Shown here: piece after piece, positions 54,122-63,787 of the stretch
Layout of the letters: the number at the start of each line of letters is the position of its first letter
How positions within the stretch are numbered: position 1 is the stretch's first letter
NCBI RefSeq assembly: GCF_000472545.1
Contig: NZ_AWZV01000012.1
Span: forward strand, 91,225-155,224
DNA length: 64,000 nucleotides
Reading direction: 5' to 3'
Origin: Burkholderia sp. WSM2232
GTDB taxonomy: Bacteria; Pseudomonadota; Gammaproteobacteria; Burkholderiales; Burkholderiaceae
Translations under genes and position numbers: made by a program
Notes under the pieces: generated by a model
Seen by the model: only the letters and a program-made list of their open reading frames with translations
Database searches by the model: none
Told to the model about the DNA's origin: nothing

Positions 54122-54760
54122 ATGAGTCTACGTCTTGGCGATATCGCACCGGATTTCGAGCAGGAGTCGAGTATCGGGCGCATCAGGTTTCATGAGTGGC
54201 TCGGGGATAGCTGGGGTGTGCTGTTCTCGCATCCCGCGGACTTCACGCCCGTCTGCACCACCGAACTCGGCCTGACCGCCAGGCTCGCCGAGGAATTCGA
54301 GAAGCGCAATGTCAAGACCATTGCGTTGTCGGTCGACAGTGCCGAGTCGCATAAGGAATGGATCAAGGACATCAATGAGACGCAGGCTGCCAATGTCGGA
54401 TTTCCGATTCTGGCCGACGGCGATCGCAAAGTGTCTGAGTTGTACGACATGATTCACCCGAATGCGAACGAAACCCTCACGGTGCGCTCGCTGTTCGTGA
54501 TCGATCCGAAGAAGAAAGTGCGTCTCATCATCACGTACCCGGCTAGCACCGGGCGCAACTTCGACGAAGTGCTGCGCGTGATCGATTCGCTGCAACTCAC
54601 CGACAGCCACTCCGTGGCCACGCCCGGCAACTGGAAGCAGGGCGACGACGTGGTGATCGTGCCGTCACTGAAAGACGAAGAAGTGATCAAACAGAAGTTT
54701 CCGAAGGGCTACAAGGCATTGCGTCCCTATCTGCGCATGACGCCGCAGCCGAACAAGTAA
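54122..54760 (+). CDS. 1-Cys peroxiredoxin (Prx6 type)
   Basis: A 212-residue peroxiredoxin reducing H2O2 and organic peroxides. The peroxidatic Cys is in FSHPADFTPVCTTELG near residue 45; the Prx6-type C-terminal extension (VATPGNWKQGDDVVIVPSL, FPKGYKALRPYLRM) is present and there is no obvious resolving Cys. AAGGAG ends six bases before ATG 54122; an ATG at 54116 is less likely. A terminator follows. Confidence 0.94.
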   Translation: MSLRLGDIAPDFEQESSIGRIRFHEWLGDSWGVLFSHPADFTPVCTTELGLTARLAEEFEKRNVKTIALSVDSAESHKEWIKDINETQAANVGFPILADGDRKVSELYDMIHPNANETLTVRSLFVIDPKKKVRLIITYPASTGRNFDEVLRVIDSLQLTDSHSVATPGNWKQGDDVVIVPSLKDEEVIKQKFPKGYKALRPYLRMTPQPNK

Positions 54761-54804
54761 GCTCGCGCTGAGCGCGTCGGAAATCGCGCGTCGCGCCAAC
54801 GAAA

Positions 54805-54838
54805 AAGGCCGGTTCATTGTCAACCGGCCTTTTTTTTC
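54805..54838. terminator. Bidirectional terminator between peroxiredoxin and gcdH
   Basis: AAGGCCGGTT and AACCGGCCTT with a 7-nt loop and T-tracts on both sides; serves both convergent genes. Confidence 0.93.
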
Positions 54839-54891
54839 GCTATGCCGAAGCGCCTATGCGCCGCGGGCAACTTCGCATTTCACGTTGAGAT

Positions 54892-56082
54892 TCAGAAGAA
54901 CGCCTGAATTCCCGTCTGCGCGCGGCCAAGAATCAGTGCGTGAATATCGTGTGTGCCTTCATAGGTGTTCACCACTTCCAGATTCACCAGGTGCCGCGCA
55001 ATGCCGAACTCGTCCGAGATGCCGTTGCCGCCCAGCATGTCGCGCGCGAGCCGCGCAATGTCGAGCGCCTTGCCGCAAGAATTGCGCTTCATGATCGACG
55101 TGATTTCGACGGCCGCCGTGCCTTCGTCCTTCATGCGGCCGAGGCGTAGCACGCCTTGGAGGCCGAGCGTGATCTCGGTCTGCATGTCGGCGAGCTTCTT
55201 CTGGATCAACTGGTTGGCTGCGAGCGGCCGGCCGAACTGCTTGCGATCGAGCACATACTGACGCGCGGTATGCCAGCAGGCTTCCGCGGCGCCGAGGGCG
55301 CCCCACGCAATGCCATAGCGCGCCGAGTTCAGGCATGTGAACGGACCGCGCAGGCCGCTTACTTCCGGAAAGCGGTTTTCTTCCGGCACGAACACTTCGT
55401 CGAGCACGATCTCGCCTGTGATCGACGCGCGCAAGCCCACCTTGCTATGGATGGTCGGCGCGGAGAGACCCTTCCAGCCCTTTTCCAGAATGAAGCCGCG
55501 AATCGTGTCCTTGCCGTTCTCCTCGAGCTTCGCCCACACGACGAAGACATCGGCGATTGGCGAATTGGTGATCCACATTTTCGAGCCCGACAGCGAATAG
55601 CCGCCGTCCACCTTCTTTGCGCGCGTGACCATGCTGCCTGGATCCGAGCCGTGGTTTGGCTCGGTGAGCCCGAAGCAGCCGATCCATTCGCCGGTGGCGA
55701 GCTTCGGCAAGTACTTCTGCTTCTGCGCCTCGGAGCCGAATTCGTAGATGGGCACCATCACGAGCGAGGACTGCACCGACATCATCGAGCGGTAGCCGGA
55801 ATCGACGCGCTCCACTTCCCGCGCAATCAGGCCATACGCTACATAGTTGAGCCCCGGCCCGCCGTATTGCTCGGGAATGGTCGGGCCGAGCAGGCCGAGT
55901 TCGCCCATTTCGCGAAAGATCTCTATGTCGGTCTTTTCATGCCGGAACGCTTCGAGCACGCGCGGCTGGAGCTTGTCTTGCGCATAGGCCGCGGCGGCGT
56001 CGCGCACCATGCGTTCGTCTTCGGTGAGCTGCTGATCGAGCAGCAAGGGGTCTTCCCAGTGAAACTGCGCGGCCTCGGCCAT
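54892..56082 (-). CDS. gcdH: Glutaryl-CoA dehydrogenase
   Basis: A 396-residue acyl-CoA dehydrogenase converting glutaryl-CoA to crotonyl-CoA in lysine and tryptophan degradation. The N-terminal [20 protein letters not shown], the flavin region [16 protein letters not shown] and [32 protein letters not shown] and the catalytic-Glu segment [21 protein letters not shown] (Glu in YEGT) are characteristic of GcdH rather than fatty-acyl enzymes. GGAG precedes ATG 56082. Divergent IclR regulator and a palindromic operator lie upstream. Confidence 0.93.
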   Translation of the reverse strand: MAEAAQFHWEDPLLLDQQLTEDERMVRDAAAAYAQDKLQPRVLEAFRHEKTDIEIFREMGELGLLGPTIPEQYGGPGLNYVAYGLIAREVERVDSGYRSMMSVQSSLVMVPIYEFGSEAQKQKYLPKLATGEWIGCFGLTEPNHGSDPGSMVTRAKKVDGGYSLSGSKMWITNSPIADVFVVWAKLEENGKDTIRGFILEKGWKGLSAPTIHSKVGLRASITGEIVLDEVFVPEENRFPEVSGLRGPFTCLNSARYGIAWGALGAAEACWHTARQYVLDRKQFGRPLAANQLIQKKLADMQTEITLGLQGVLRLGRMKDEGTAAVEITSIMKRNSCGKALDIARLARDMLGGNGISDEFGIARHLVNLEVVNTYEGTHDIHALILGRAQTGIQAFF

Positions 56083-56132
56083 GACGTATCTCCTGATGCT
56101 TGCCTGATGCAGGCTTGACTTGAGTTCCGCTA

Positions 56133-56151
56133 TGCGAAACAATGTTTTGCA
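56133..56151. promoter_or_regulatory. Candidate IclR-type operator between gcdH and its regulator
   Basis: TGCGAAACA - A - TGTTTTGCA, a 9-1-9 inverted repeat with one mismatch, in the 93-base gap between the divergent genes. IclR proteins usually bind such short palindromes; autoregulation and control of gcdH are inferred. Confidence 0.6.
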
Positions 56152-56175
56152 AACGACACCCGAGTGTATCACCGC

Positions 56176-56961
56176 ATGACGCCCGCAGCCACTTCCACTG
56201 AACCGCTCGACGAGCGTAAATTCGTCGTTGCCCTTGCTCGTGGGCTCGATCTGCTGCGCGCTTTCAGGCCTGGCGAGACCATGCTCGGCAACCGCGATTT
56301 CGTCGAACGCACAGGCTTGCCGAAGGCCACCGTCAATCGCCTCGCCTACACGCTGACGGTGCTCGGCTATCTCCGGCTCGACGAGTCGGTCGGCAAATAC
56401 GCGCTGGACGCGGGCGTGCTGTCGCTTGGCTTCGCGCTGCTTTCGGGCACCGACACGCTGGAACTCGCGCGCCCGCACATGCGCACGTTCGCGCGGGAGG
56501 TGGGCGCAGCGGTCTCGCTTGGCTGCCGTGACGGCCTCGACATGATCTATCTGGACACGATTCGCAGCGAGACGGCGCTGACGCTCGGCCTCGCGCCCGG
56601 CTCCAAACTGTCGATGCTGACGAGTTCGATGGGTCGCGCCTATCTCGCCGTGCAGCCTGCGGACGTGCGCGACGCGTTGCTCGCGGAACTGAAGAAAGCG
56701 GCGGGCAGAGGCGCAGCCGCGCTCGTCGCCGACGCCGCGAAGGAAATCGCCGCGTTCGCGAAAGAGCGCTGCTGCTATTCGTTTCGCGCGTGGCACGACG
56801 ATGTGAACGCCGTCGCGGTGCCGTTTCGCGAGCCGCGGGATAAGCGCTGGCTCGTACTGAGTTGCAGCGGGCCGGCTTCGTCGATGGGAGAAGAGGTGTT
56901 TCGCGAAAAAGTGGCGCCGCGGCTAAAGGCGCTCGCGCGGCGTCTGGGTGACGCGGGCTGA
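56176..56961 (+). CDS. IclR family transcriptional regulator
   Basis: A 261-residue IclR protein. The N-terminal winged helix covers about residues 18-75 ([38 protein letters not shown]) and the effector-binding GAF-like domain about 90-255 ([28 protein letters not shown]). Divergent from gcdH, so probably its regulator, responding to glutarate or glutaryl-CoA (inference). A GTG four codons earlier is possible. Confidence 0.9.
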   Translation: MTPAATSTEPLDERKFVVALARGLDLLRAFRPGETMLGNRDFVERTGLPKATVNRLAYTLTVLGYLRLDESVGKYALDAGVLSLGFALLSGTDTLELARPHMRTFAREVGAAVSLGCRDGLDMIYLDTIRSETALTLGLAPGSKLSMLTSSMGRAYLAVQPADVRDALLAELKKAAGRGAAALVADAAKEIAAFAKERCCYSFRAWHDDVNAVAVPFREPRDKRWLVLSCSGPASSMGEEVFREKVAPRLKALARRLGDAG

Positions 56962-57020
56962 CCACTGGCTGAACCACACCAGGCCGAGGACCGAACCGCC
57001 AGCGAAGCAGGGCCGAGTTA

Positions 57021-57240
57021 AAGCCTGAACGAAGCCTGACCGGAGCCTGCCCGAAGCCGAACCGAAGCCGAACCGAAGCCGAACCGAAGCCGAACCGAAG
57101 CCTGCCCGAAGCCGAACCGAAGCCGAACCGAAGCCGAACCGAAGCCGAACCGAAGCCGAACCGAAGCCTGCCCAAAGCCGAACTGAAGCCGAACCGAAGC
57201 CTAGGCCGAAACTAAGCCCACCCCAAGCCAACCTCAAGCC
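57021..57240. repeat. 11-bp tandem repeat array (about 20 units)
   Basis: Sixteen contiguous 11-bp units from 57021 to 57196, mostly AAGCCGAACCG, then four degenerate units to 57240. Variant units AAGCCTGCCC(G/A) occur as units 3, 8 and 14, hinting at expansion of a five- or six-unit block. It fills the space between the convergent iclR gene and the EAL gene and its tail covers the EAL stop codon. Both strands stay open through it but with an 11-residue periodic peptide, so I regard it as non-coding. Confidence 0.95.
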
Positions 57241-58067
57241 GCACGATCGTGATAATGCGCGTTGAAAAGCGGCCCTTGCACGAAGCGCACATCATATTGC
57301 TGCAGCGCTTCGAACTGTGCTGCGTCCATCACGTGGTTGAAGATCAGCGGGATGCGCAGCCGGCTTGCATAGCCGACTAGCGGTTTTACCGTTGCGTCGC
57401 GCAGCGCGCTTGCCGCATCCATCTTCAGAAAATCGAGCCGCGCCGTGTCCGACACGGAAAGAATCTGTCCCGCGTTGGACAGATTGCCGGCCACCTTGAA
57501 GCCATAGTGCTGATAGCTTTTGGTCAGATAGCCGAGAAACGTCTTGTGCGCGACGGCCGCCGCGGGCAGCTCGATCACTATCCTCGACGGATTCAGGCCG
57601 AACGACATCAGCACGCTCGAGAAGTGCCGCCCGTGGTCGTACTTCACGCTCTTCAATAGTCGCTCGTGCACGCGCAGAAACAGCAGGCCGTGCCGCTGCG
57701 CGCCAAAGAAATTGATCGCATGCAACGCGCGAGACATGCGGTCAAGCGCGACCAGTTCCTGGTCGTCGGCGATGCGGTCGAACGCTTCGAACAGGTCGAA
57801 CGGCGCGGCGTCGAGCCGCTGTGTGACCGCCTGAAAGCCGAGTTCATCGCCGAAACGATCCACGTTTTGCACGTCCGACGAGAGCGACTGCGCCAGCGCG
57901 TGCACGCTGATGTCGAAGATGGGCTCGTAGGCGCTCGTCAATTCGAGCTCGGCAAAGCGGGCGACGGCAATGTCTGCGTGCGTGCCGCGCGCCATCGCCA
58001 GATGTTTGCCGAGAAAAGGATGCTCGGATGCGCGCGCAACGAGGTGGGGAATGGTCGGCGGAATCAT
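57234..58067 (-). CDS. Degenerate EAL-domain protein, probably catalytically inactive
   Basis: A 277-residue cytoplasmic protein with the fold pattern of an EAL c-di-GMP phosphodiesterase (SAYEPIFDIS, FLRVHERLL, RIVIELPA, YGFKVAGNLSNA, LDFLKMDAA, FVQGPLFNA). Key catalytic residues are lost: the EAL motif reads HALAQSL, the DDFGTG loop reads AGNLSNA, and the usual AEGVE reads FNHVMD. It would therefore bind, if anything, or act by protein interaction. Its stop codon lies in the end of the 11-bp repeat. Confidence 0.82.
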   Translation of the reverse strand: MIPPTIPHLVARASEHPFLGKHLAMARGTHADIAVARFAELELTSAYEPIFDISVHALAQSLSSDVQNVDRFGDELGFQAVTQRLDAAPFDLFEAFDRIADDQELVALDRMSRALHAINFFGAQRHGLLFLRVHERLLKSVKYDHGRHFSSVLMSFGLNPSRIVIELPAAAVAHKTFLGYLTKSYQHYGFKVAGNLSNAGQILSVSDTARLDFLKMDAASALRDATVKPLVGYASRLRIPLIFNHVMDAAQFEALQQYDVRFVQGPLFNAHYHDRAA

Positions 58068-58241
58068 TTAGGAGATTGGAGTACTTGGGCAGCGCGAGGG
58101 GCACTGGAACAGGGCACGAGCACCGCGTTCTCCGATGGTAGCAGTCCCCGCCCGAGCCACATGGACAAAATGCTTATAACCATATCCGCCGAAGGCCGTC
58201 TGTGCGGGCGTGGGGGCTTGTCGAACGCTCTCTTCAGGGTA

Positions 58242-58263
58242 TACGTTAATTTCACTTAACGTA
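58242..58263. promoter_or_regulatory. Palindromic operator candidate before the MFS-hmgA-fahA operon
   Basis: TACGTTAA - TTTCAC - TTAACGTA, a perfect 8-bp inverted repeat overlapping a possible promoter (TATACGTTAAT) in an AT-rich patch, 55 bases before the MFS ATG. A likely site for a regulator of homogentisate catabolism; no regulator gene is adjacent. Confidence 0.6.
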
Positions 58264-58318
58264 ATTCGTTTTACCATGCGTAAATTCACAAAACCCCCAC
58301 ACTTTGGAGACAGCCCCA

Positions 58319-59683
58319 ATGCGCGCCGAGCCGGCCCCAGCAAACGCCAACGTCATCGAGGTCGAGCGTGTGCTCGCCGAAACGCGTCATCCCGCGTTCC
58401 AGTTCATGCTGCTCGCGTTGTGCGGGCTCTGTCTCGTGATCGACGGTTTCGACGCACAGGCTATGGGCTACGTGGCTCCCAGCGTGATTGGCGAATGGCA
58501 TGTGTCGAAGGCGGCGCTCGGCCCGGTTTTCAGCGCGAGCCTGCTCGGCATGCTGCTGGGGGCGCTGGGGCTATCCGTGCTGGCCGACCGTATCGGCCGT
58601 CGTCCAGTGCTGATCGGCGCGACATTTTTCTTCGCGCTGTCGATGCTCGCCACGCCCTTCGTCTCGACCATTCCCGCGCTGATCGCGCTGCGCTTCATCA
58701 CCGGCCTGGGTCTCGGCTGCATCATGCCGAATGCGATGGCGCTGGTCGGCGAATTCTCGACGCCCGCGCATCGCGTGAAGCGCATGATGCTGGTGTCGTG
58801 CGGCTTCACCGTGGGCGCGGCGCTCGGCGGCTTTATCAGCGCCGCGCTGATTCCGGCCTATGGCTGGCGTGCGGTGTTCTGGGTCGGCGGCGTAGTGCCG
58901 TTGCTGCTCGCCGTCGCCATGCTTGCGCTGCTGCCGGAATCGCTGCAGTTTCTCGTGCTCAAGGGCCGCAGCGACCGTGCGCTGCGCTGGCTGGCGCGCT
59001 TCAATCCGCACCTGCGGATCGACGCCGACACGCGCGTCGTGGTGCGCGAGAAGGGCAACGACGGTGCGCCGGTGGCAGAGCTGTTCCGCGCGGGCCGCGC
59101 GCCGGTCACGCTGATTCTCTGGGCGATCAGCTTCATGAACCTGATCGATCTTTACTTTCTGTCGAACTGGCTGCCTACCGTCATGCGTGACGCCGGTTAT
59201 TCGCCCAGCACGGCGGTGATCGTGGGCACCGTGTTGCAGACGGGCGGCGTGGTCGGCACGTTGCTGCTCGGCTGGTTCATCGAACGTTTCGGCTTTGTGC
59301 GCGTGCTGTTCGTCTGCTTCGCGGGGGCGGCGCTCGCCGTGGGCACCATCGGCACCGTCGCGCATGTATTGCCGTGGCTTTTGCTGGTGGTGTTCGCCGG
59401 CGGCTTTTGCGTGGTCGGCGGACAGCCGGCGGTGAACGCGCTGGCCGGGCACTTCTATCCCACCACGCTGCGCTCCACCGGCATTGGCTGGAGCCTTGGC
59501 ATCGGGCGCATCGGTTCGGTGATCGGACCGCTCGTCGGCGGGCAGCTGATTGCGCTGAACTGGTCGAACGAATCGCTGTTTCATGCGGCCGCCGTGCCGG
59601 TGCTGTGTTCCGCGCTGCTGGTGGTCGCGCTTGCGGCGGCGACACGGCAACGCAGCCGCCCGTCCGAGCCGCAAACCGCGTGA
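58319..59683 (+). CDS. MFS transporter, aromatic acid:H+ symporter type
   Basis: A 454-residue major facilitator with 12 predicted membrane segments. The first loop motif GLCLVIDGFDAQAMGYVAP and LADRIGRRPVLIGATF (loop 2-3) match the AAHS family (PcaK, MhpT, BenK). Because hmgA and fahA follow, the substrate may be homogentisate, a hydroxyphenylacetate or a related aromatic acid; that is inference. GGAG is ten bases before ATG 58319. Its last codons and stop are duplicated downstream as a 16-bp tandem repeat. Confidence 0.88.
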   Translation: MRAEPAPANANVIEVERVLAETRHPAFQFMLLALCGLCLVIDGFDAQAMGYVAPSVIGEWHVSKAALGPVFSASLLGMLLGALGLSVLADRIGRRPVLIGATFFFALSMLATPFVSTIPALIALRFITGLGLGCIMPNAMALVGEFSTPAHRVKRMMLVSCGFTVGAALGGFISAALIPAYGWRAVFWVGGVVPLLLAVAMLALLPESLQFLVLKGRSDRALRWLARFNPHLRIDADTRVVVREKGNDGAPVAELFRAGRAPVTLILWAISFMNLIDLYFLSNWLPTVMRDAGYSPSTAVIVGTVLQTGGVVGTLLLGWFIERFGFVRVLFVCFAGAALAVGTIGTVAHVLPWLLLVVFAGGFCVVGGQPAVNALAGHFYPTTLRSTGIGWSLGIGRIGSVIGPLVGGQLIALNWSNESLFHAAAVPVLCSALLVVALAAATRQRSRPSEPQTA

Positions 59684-59727
59684 GACATAAACCGCGTGAG
59701 ACATAAACCGCGTGAGACATAAACCGC
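59673..59727. repeat. Three tandem 16-bp units at the MFS/hmgA junction
   Basis: AAACCGCGTGAGACAT occurs at 59673, 59689 and 59705, with a partial fourth copy at 59721. The first unit contains the MFS stop codon. The copies are identical, suggesting recent slippage duplication. Confidence 0.93.
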
Positions 59728-59745
59728 ATCAACGGAGGACCTTGT

Positions 59746-61092
59746 ATGCATACCCCAACCCGTGAGCCGAACACGCTGAGTTCGCGGCTCGAGATCGAGC
59801 CCGGCTACCAGTCCGGCTTTGCCAACGAATTCGCGACCGAGGCGCTGCCCGGCGCGCTGCCGGAAGGGCGTAACTCGCCGCAGCGTGTCGCCTATGGTTT
59901 GTACGCCGAACAGTTGTCGGGCACCGCGTTCACCGCGCCGCGCGGCCATAACCGGCGTTCGTGGCTGTACCGCATCCGTCCGGCAGCCGTGCACAAGCCG
60001 TTCACGCGCCTGCCTTCGGAGCGCATCGTCGCCAATTTCGCCGATGTACCGCCAACCCCGCCTGACCAGTTGCGCTGGGACCCGTTGCCCATGCCGACCG
60101 GGCCGACCGATTTTGTCGACGGCTGGGTGACGATGGCGGGCAACGGCGCGGCCGAATCGATGAGCGGCTGCGCGATTCACGTGTACGCCGCGAATCGCTC
60201 GATGACCGACCGCTTCTTCTACAACGCGGACGGCGAGCTGCTGATCGTGCCGCAGCAAGGGCGGCTCGAGATCGCCACCGAGCTGGGCCAGCTCGACGTT
60301 CAACCGTTCGAGATCGCGGTGATTCCGCGCGGCGTGCGCTTTGCCGTGAACCTGCCGGACAGCGCCGCACGTGGTTACATCTGCGAAAACTTCGGGGCGT
60401 TACTGCGCTTGCCTGACCTGGGTCCAATCGGCTCGAACGGTCTCGCCAATCCGCGCGACTTTCTCACGCCGCATGCCGCCTATGAGGACCGCGAAGGCAA
60501 CTTCGAGCTGGTCGCGAAGATGAACGGCAATCTGTGGCGCGCGGACATTGGCCACTCGCCGCTCGACGTGGTGGCGTGGCACGGCAACTACGCGCCGTAC
60601 AAATACGACCTGCGGCGCTTCAACACAATCGGCTCGATCAGCTTCGACCATCCCGATCCGTCGATCTTTCTCGTGCTGCAATCGCAAAGCGACACGCCGG
60701 GCGTCGACTCAATCGACTTCGTGATTTTTCCGCCCCGCTGGCTCGCCGCCGAAGATACGTTCCGCCCGCCGTGGTTCCATCGCAATGTGGCGAGCGAGTT
60801 CATGGGTCTCGTGCACGGCGTGTACGACGCGAAGGCCGAGGGCTTCATGCCGGGCGGCGCGAGCCTGCACAACTGCATGTCCGGCCACGGCCCCGACGCC
60901 GAGACCTTCGAGAAAGCGTCGCGCAGCGATACGTCGAAGCCCAACAAGGTGGGCGACACCATGGCCTTCATGTTCGAAACGCGCACGCTGATCAAGCCGA
61001 CGCGCTTTGCGCTCGAAACCGCGCAACTTCAGGCGCATTACTACGAGTGCTGGCAGGGTCTCAAGAAACACTTCAATCCGGAGCAACGATGA
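59746..61092 (+). CDS. hmgA: Homogentisate 1,2-dioxygenase
   Basis: A 448-residue Fe(II) dioxygenase that opens homogentisate to maleylacetoacetate in Tyr/Phe degradation. Motifs: [19 protein letters not shown] at the start, [42 protein letters not shown], and the metal-ligand region [18 protein letters not shown] with [19 protein letters not shown] precedes the ATG. The stop overlaps the fahA start (ATGA). Confidence 0.97.
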   Translation: MHTPTREPNTLSSRLEIEPGYQSGFANEFATEALPGALPEGRNSPQRVAYGLYAEQLSGTAFTAPRGHNRRSWLYRIRPAAVHKPFTRLPSERIVANFADVPPTPPDQLRWDPLPMPTGPTDFVDGWVTMAGNGAAESMSGCAIHVYAANRSMTDRFFYNADGELLIVPQQGRLEIATELGQLDVQPFEIAVIPRGVRFAVNLPDSAARGYICENFGALLRLPDLGPIGSNGLANPRDFLTPHAAYEDREGNFELVAKMNGNLWRADIGHSPLDVVAWHGNYAPYKYDLRRFNTIGSISFDHPDPSIFLVLQSQSDTPGVDSIDFVIFPPRWLAAEDTFRPPWFHRNVASEFMGLVHGVYDAKAEGFMPGGASLHNCMSGHGPDAETFEKASRSDTSKPNKVGDTMAFMFETRTLIKPTRFALETAQLQAHYYECWQGLKKHFNPEQR

Positions 61093-62390
61093 GCGCAGTG
61101 AGCAGTCTTCAGGCAACGCTTGATCCGTTACGCAAGAGCTGGGTCGAGTCGGCCAACCAGCCGGGTCACGACTTTCCGATTCAGAACCTGCCGTTCGGCA
61201 TCTTCAGCGATACCGGCAACGCCGCGCGCCGCGCGGGCGTGGCGATAGGCGATGAAATCGTCGATCTGGCCGCATTGCAGGCCGCAGGGCTGCTGAAGCT
61301 GCCATCGGGCGCCGACGTGTTTGCGCGCGATAGCCTGAACGACTTCATCTCGCTTGGCCGCGACGCGTGGCGCAGCGTGCGCATCCAGTTGAGCGACCTG
61401 CTTGCGCGGGAGACGGCCACCCTGCGTGACGACGCCGAGCTGCGCGGGAAAGCACTGGTGCGCGCGGCGCATGCGCAGCTTCATCTGCCGGTGCAGATCC
61501 CCGGCTACACCGACTTTTACTCGTCGAAAGAACATGCCACGAACGTCGGCTCCATGTTTCGCGATCCGAAGAGCGCGCTACTGCCGAACTGGTCCGAGAT
61601 GCCGATTGGTTACAACGGGCGCGCGTCGTCGGTCGTGGTGAGCGGCACGCCGGTGCGTCGGCCCAATGGCCAACTGAAGTTGCCCGATCAGGAACGGCCG
61701 GTGTTCGGCGCGTGCCGCAAGCTCGATATCGAACTGGAGACTGGCTTTGTAATCGGCAGCGGCAACGCGTTGGGCGAGCCGATTGCGTGTGAGGACGCCG
61801 AAGCACACATCTTCGGCATGGTGCTGCTGAACGACTGGAGCGCGCGCGACATCCAGCAATGGGAATACGTGCCGCTCGGTCCGTTCAATGCGAAGACGTT
61901 CGCGACCACCATTTCGCCGTGGATCGTCACGCTCGATGCACTCGAGCCGTTTCGCGTCGCGCAGCCGGTGCAGCAGCCACAGCCGCTGGCGTACCTGCGG
62001 CATGACGGTCAGCATGCGTTCGACATCAACCTGGAAGTGAAACTGCGTCCGCAAGGCGCCAGTCAGGCGACAACGATCGCGCGGACCAACTTCAGGCATA
62101 TGTACTGGACGATGGCGCAGCAGCTCGCCCATCACACGGTGTCGGGCTGCAACACGCGAGTGGGCGACCTGATGGGCTCGGGCACGATCAGCGGTCCGAC
62201 GGAAGATTCATACGGCAGCCTGCTCGAACTGACGTGGAACGGCAAAAAGCCGCTCGAGCTGAAAGAGGGCGGCACGCGCAGCTTCATTGAAGACGGCGAT
62301 GAATTGACGCTTGCGGGCTGGTGCCAGGGCGACGGTTATCGCGTGGGGTTCGGTACCTGCGTCGGCGAGATTCTCGCGGCGCACGAGTGA
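61089..62390 (+). CDS. fahA: Fumarylacetoacetase
   Basis: A 433-residue hydrolase that splits fumarylacetoacetate to fumarate and acetoacetate, the final step of the pathway. Motifs: [34 protein letters not shown], the metal-binding [32 protein letters not shown] and [16 protein letters not shown]. Translationally coupled to hmgA. A maleylacetoacetate isomerase gene is not in the window and must lie elsewhere or be supplied by a glutathione transferase. Confidence 0.97.
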   Translation: MSAVSSLQATLDPLRKSWVESANQPGHDFPIQNLPFGIFSDTGNAARRAGVAIGDEIVDLAALQAAGLLKLPSGADVFARDSLNDFISLGRDAWRSVRIQLSDLLARETATLRDDAELRGKALVRAAHAQLHLPVQIPGYTDFYSSKEHATNVGSMFRDPKSALLPNWSEMPIGYNGRASSVVVSGTPVRRPNGQLKLPDQERPVFGACRKLDIELETGFVIGSGNALGEPIACEDAEAHIFGMVLLNDWSARDIQQWEYVPLGPFNAKTFATTISPWIVTLDALEPFRVAQPVQQPQPLAYLRHDGQHAFDINLEVKLRPQGASQATTIARTNFRHMYWTMAQQLAHHTVSGCNTRVGDLMGSGTISGPTEDSYGSLLELTWNGKKPLELKEGGTRSFIEDGDELTLAGWCQGDGYRVGFGTCVGEILAAHE

Positions 62391-62450
62391 TGAAGGCGCG
62401 CCGGCCGCATCAGGCCGGCCGGCGCGCGGCGAGGCGTTTTCGAACCGCGC

Positions 62451-63617
62451 TTACCCCGCCACGGCCATGCGCTGCGCGCGCCGGTCGATGGACACCGACC
62501 ACAACGTCAGCGCCAGCGCGCCAACGGATGTCGCCACGCCGACCCACGGCAGCATGGTCAGCGGCGCGCCCGAGCCGATCGCCATGCCGCCCAGCCACGC
62601 GCCCATTGCATTGCCGAGGTTGAACGCACCCTGGTTCAACGTCGACGCGAGATTCGGCGCGTGGCTCGCGCGGTCGACAATCAGCATTTGCAGCGGCGGC
62701 ACGATGGCGAACGCCAGAACGCCCCACGCGAAGATAGTGATCATCGCCGGGATTTCGGCGTGCATGGTGCCGGCGAAAATCGTCAGGATCACGACGATGG
62801 CGAACAGGAAGGCCACCAGCGAAGGCATGAGCCGCCAGTCGGCGAGCTTGCCGCCAAGCGTGCTGCCAACGGTCAGACCAAGGCCGAAGAGCAGCAGCAC
62901 CAGCGTGACCGCGTGCGGCGTAAAGCCGGTCACGTCTTCGAGAATCGGCGTGATGTAGGTGAATGTCGAGAACAGGCTGGCCGATGCCAGCACGCTGATG
63001 CCGAGCACCATCAGCACTTGCGGATTCTTCAGCACGCTGAACTCGCGCACGAGGCTCGCCTTCTGCATCTCGATCTTTGCGGGCAGGCACACCGCCAACG
63101 CGGCGGCCGCGGCAATGCCGATGCCGGTCACGGCCCAGAAGGTCGCGCGCCAGCCGGCCGCCTGGCCGAGCGCGGTGCCGAGCGGCACACCCAGCACGTT
63201 GGCGAGCGTGAGGCCAGTGAACATCAGCGCGATGGCCTGCGCGCGGCGGTTCGGCGCGACGAGCCCGGCGGCCACCACCGAGCCGATTCCGAAGAACGCG
63301 CCGTGGCAAAAGGCGGTGACGATGCGCGCGGCCATGAGCACCGCATAGCCCGGCGCGAGCGCACACAGCAGATTGCCGACGATGAATACCCCGATCAGGC
63401 TCATCAACGCTTTCTTGCGCGGCATATTGGCGACCGCGATCGCCACGATCGGCGCGCCGATCGTCACGCCCAGCGCATAGGCCGAGACCAGCATGCCTGC
63501 CGCCGGAATGGAGACCGACAGGTCGCGCGCGACATTGGGCAGGAGCCCCATGATGACGAATTCAGTAGTGCCGATGCCAAAGGCGGCGACGGCAAGAGCA
63601 AGCAGGGGCAAAGGCAT
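62451..63617 (-). CDS. MFS transporter, DHA1 (drug:H+ antiporter) type
   Basis: A 388-residue, 12-segment major facilitator resembling YdhP/AraJ. FGIGTTEFVIMGLLPNVA in helix 1 and ANMPRKKALMSLIGVFIVGN in the loop 2-3 region, plus RIVTAFCHGAFFGIGSVVA (motif C-like), are typical of the sugar-efflux/chloramphenicol branch. The substrate is unknown. ATG 63617 (MPLPLLALAV) fits the family; upstream frame is Arg-rich. Convergent with fahA. Confidence 0.88.
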   Translation of the reverse strand: MPLPLLALAVAAFGIGTTEFVIMGLLPNVARDLSVSIPAAGMLVSAYALGVTIGAPIVAIAVANMPRKKALMSLIGVFIVGNLLCALAPGYAVLMAARIVTAFCHGAFFGIGSVVAAGLVAPNRRAQAIALMFTGLTLANVLGVPLGTALGQAAGWRATFWAVTGIGIAAAAALAVCLPAKIEMQKASLVREFSVLKNPQVLMVLGISVLASASLFSTFTYITPILEDVTGFTPHAVTLVLLLFGLGLTVGSTLGGKLADWRLMPSLVAFLFAIVVILTIFAGTMHAEIPAMITIFAWGVLAFAIVPPLQMLIVDRASHAPNLASTLNQGAFNLGNAMGAWLGGMAIGSGAPLTMLPWVGVATSVGALALTLWSVSIDRRAQRMAVAG

Positions 63618-63787
63618 GTCGGTGGACTGTGAGTCGGCGCGGCGCAGGCGTCGCGCGGCCGGCGCGCGTCTTCGGGACGAGAGCGCATGCACCGGACGAG
63701 GCAAGGAAATCAGGGATTCTACCTAAGTCAAAACGATAGTGCTGAGCGCCGGGGAGTGCGGCTTTTGCGCCGAGCCCGAACTCAACG

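Noticed and set aside
56333..57237. Open frames through the 11-bp repeat giving an 11-residue periodic Gly/Ser/Arg/Phe peptide
   Set aside because: An 11-bp repeat without stops is open in several frames by itself; no ribosome binding site or signal sequence, and the rest of the frame is antisense to iclR.
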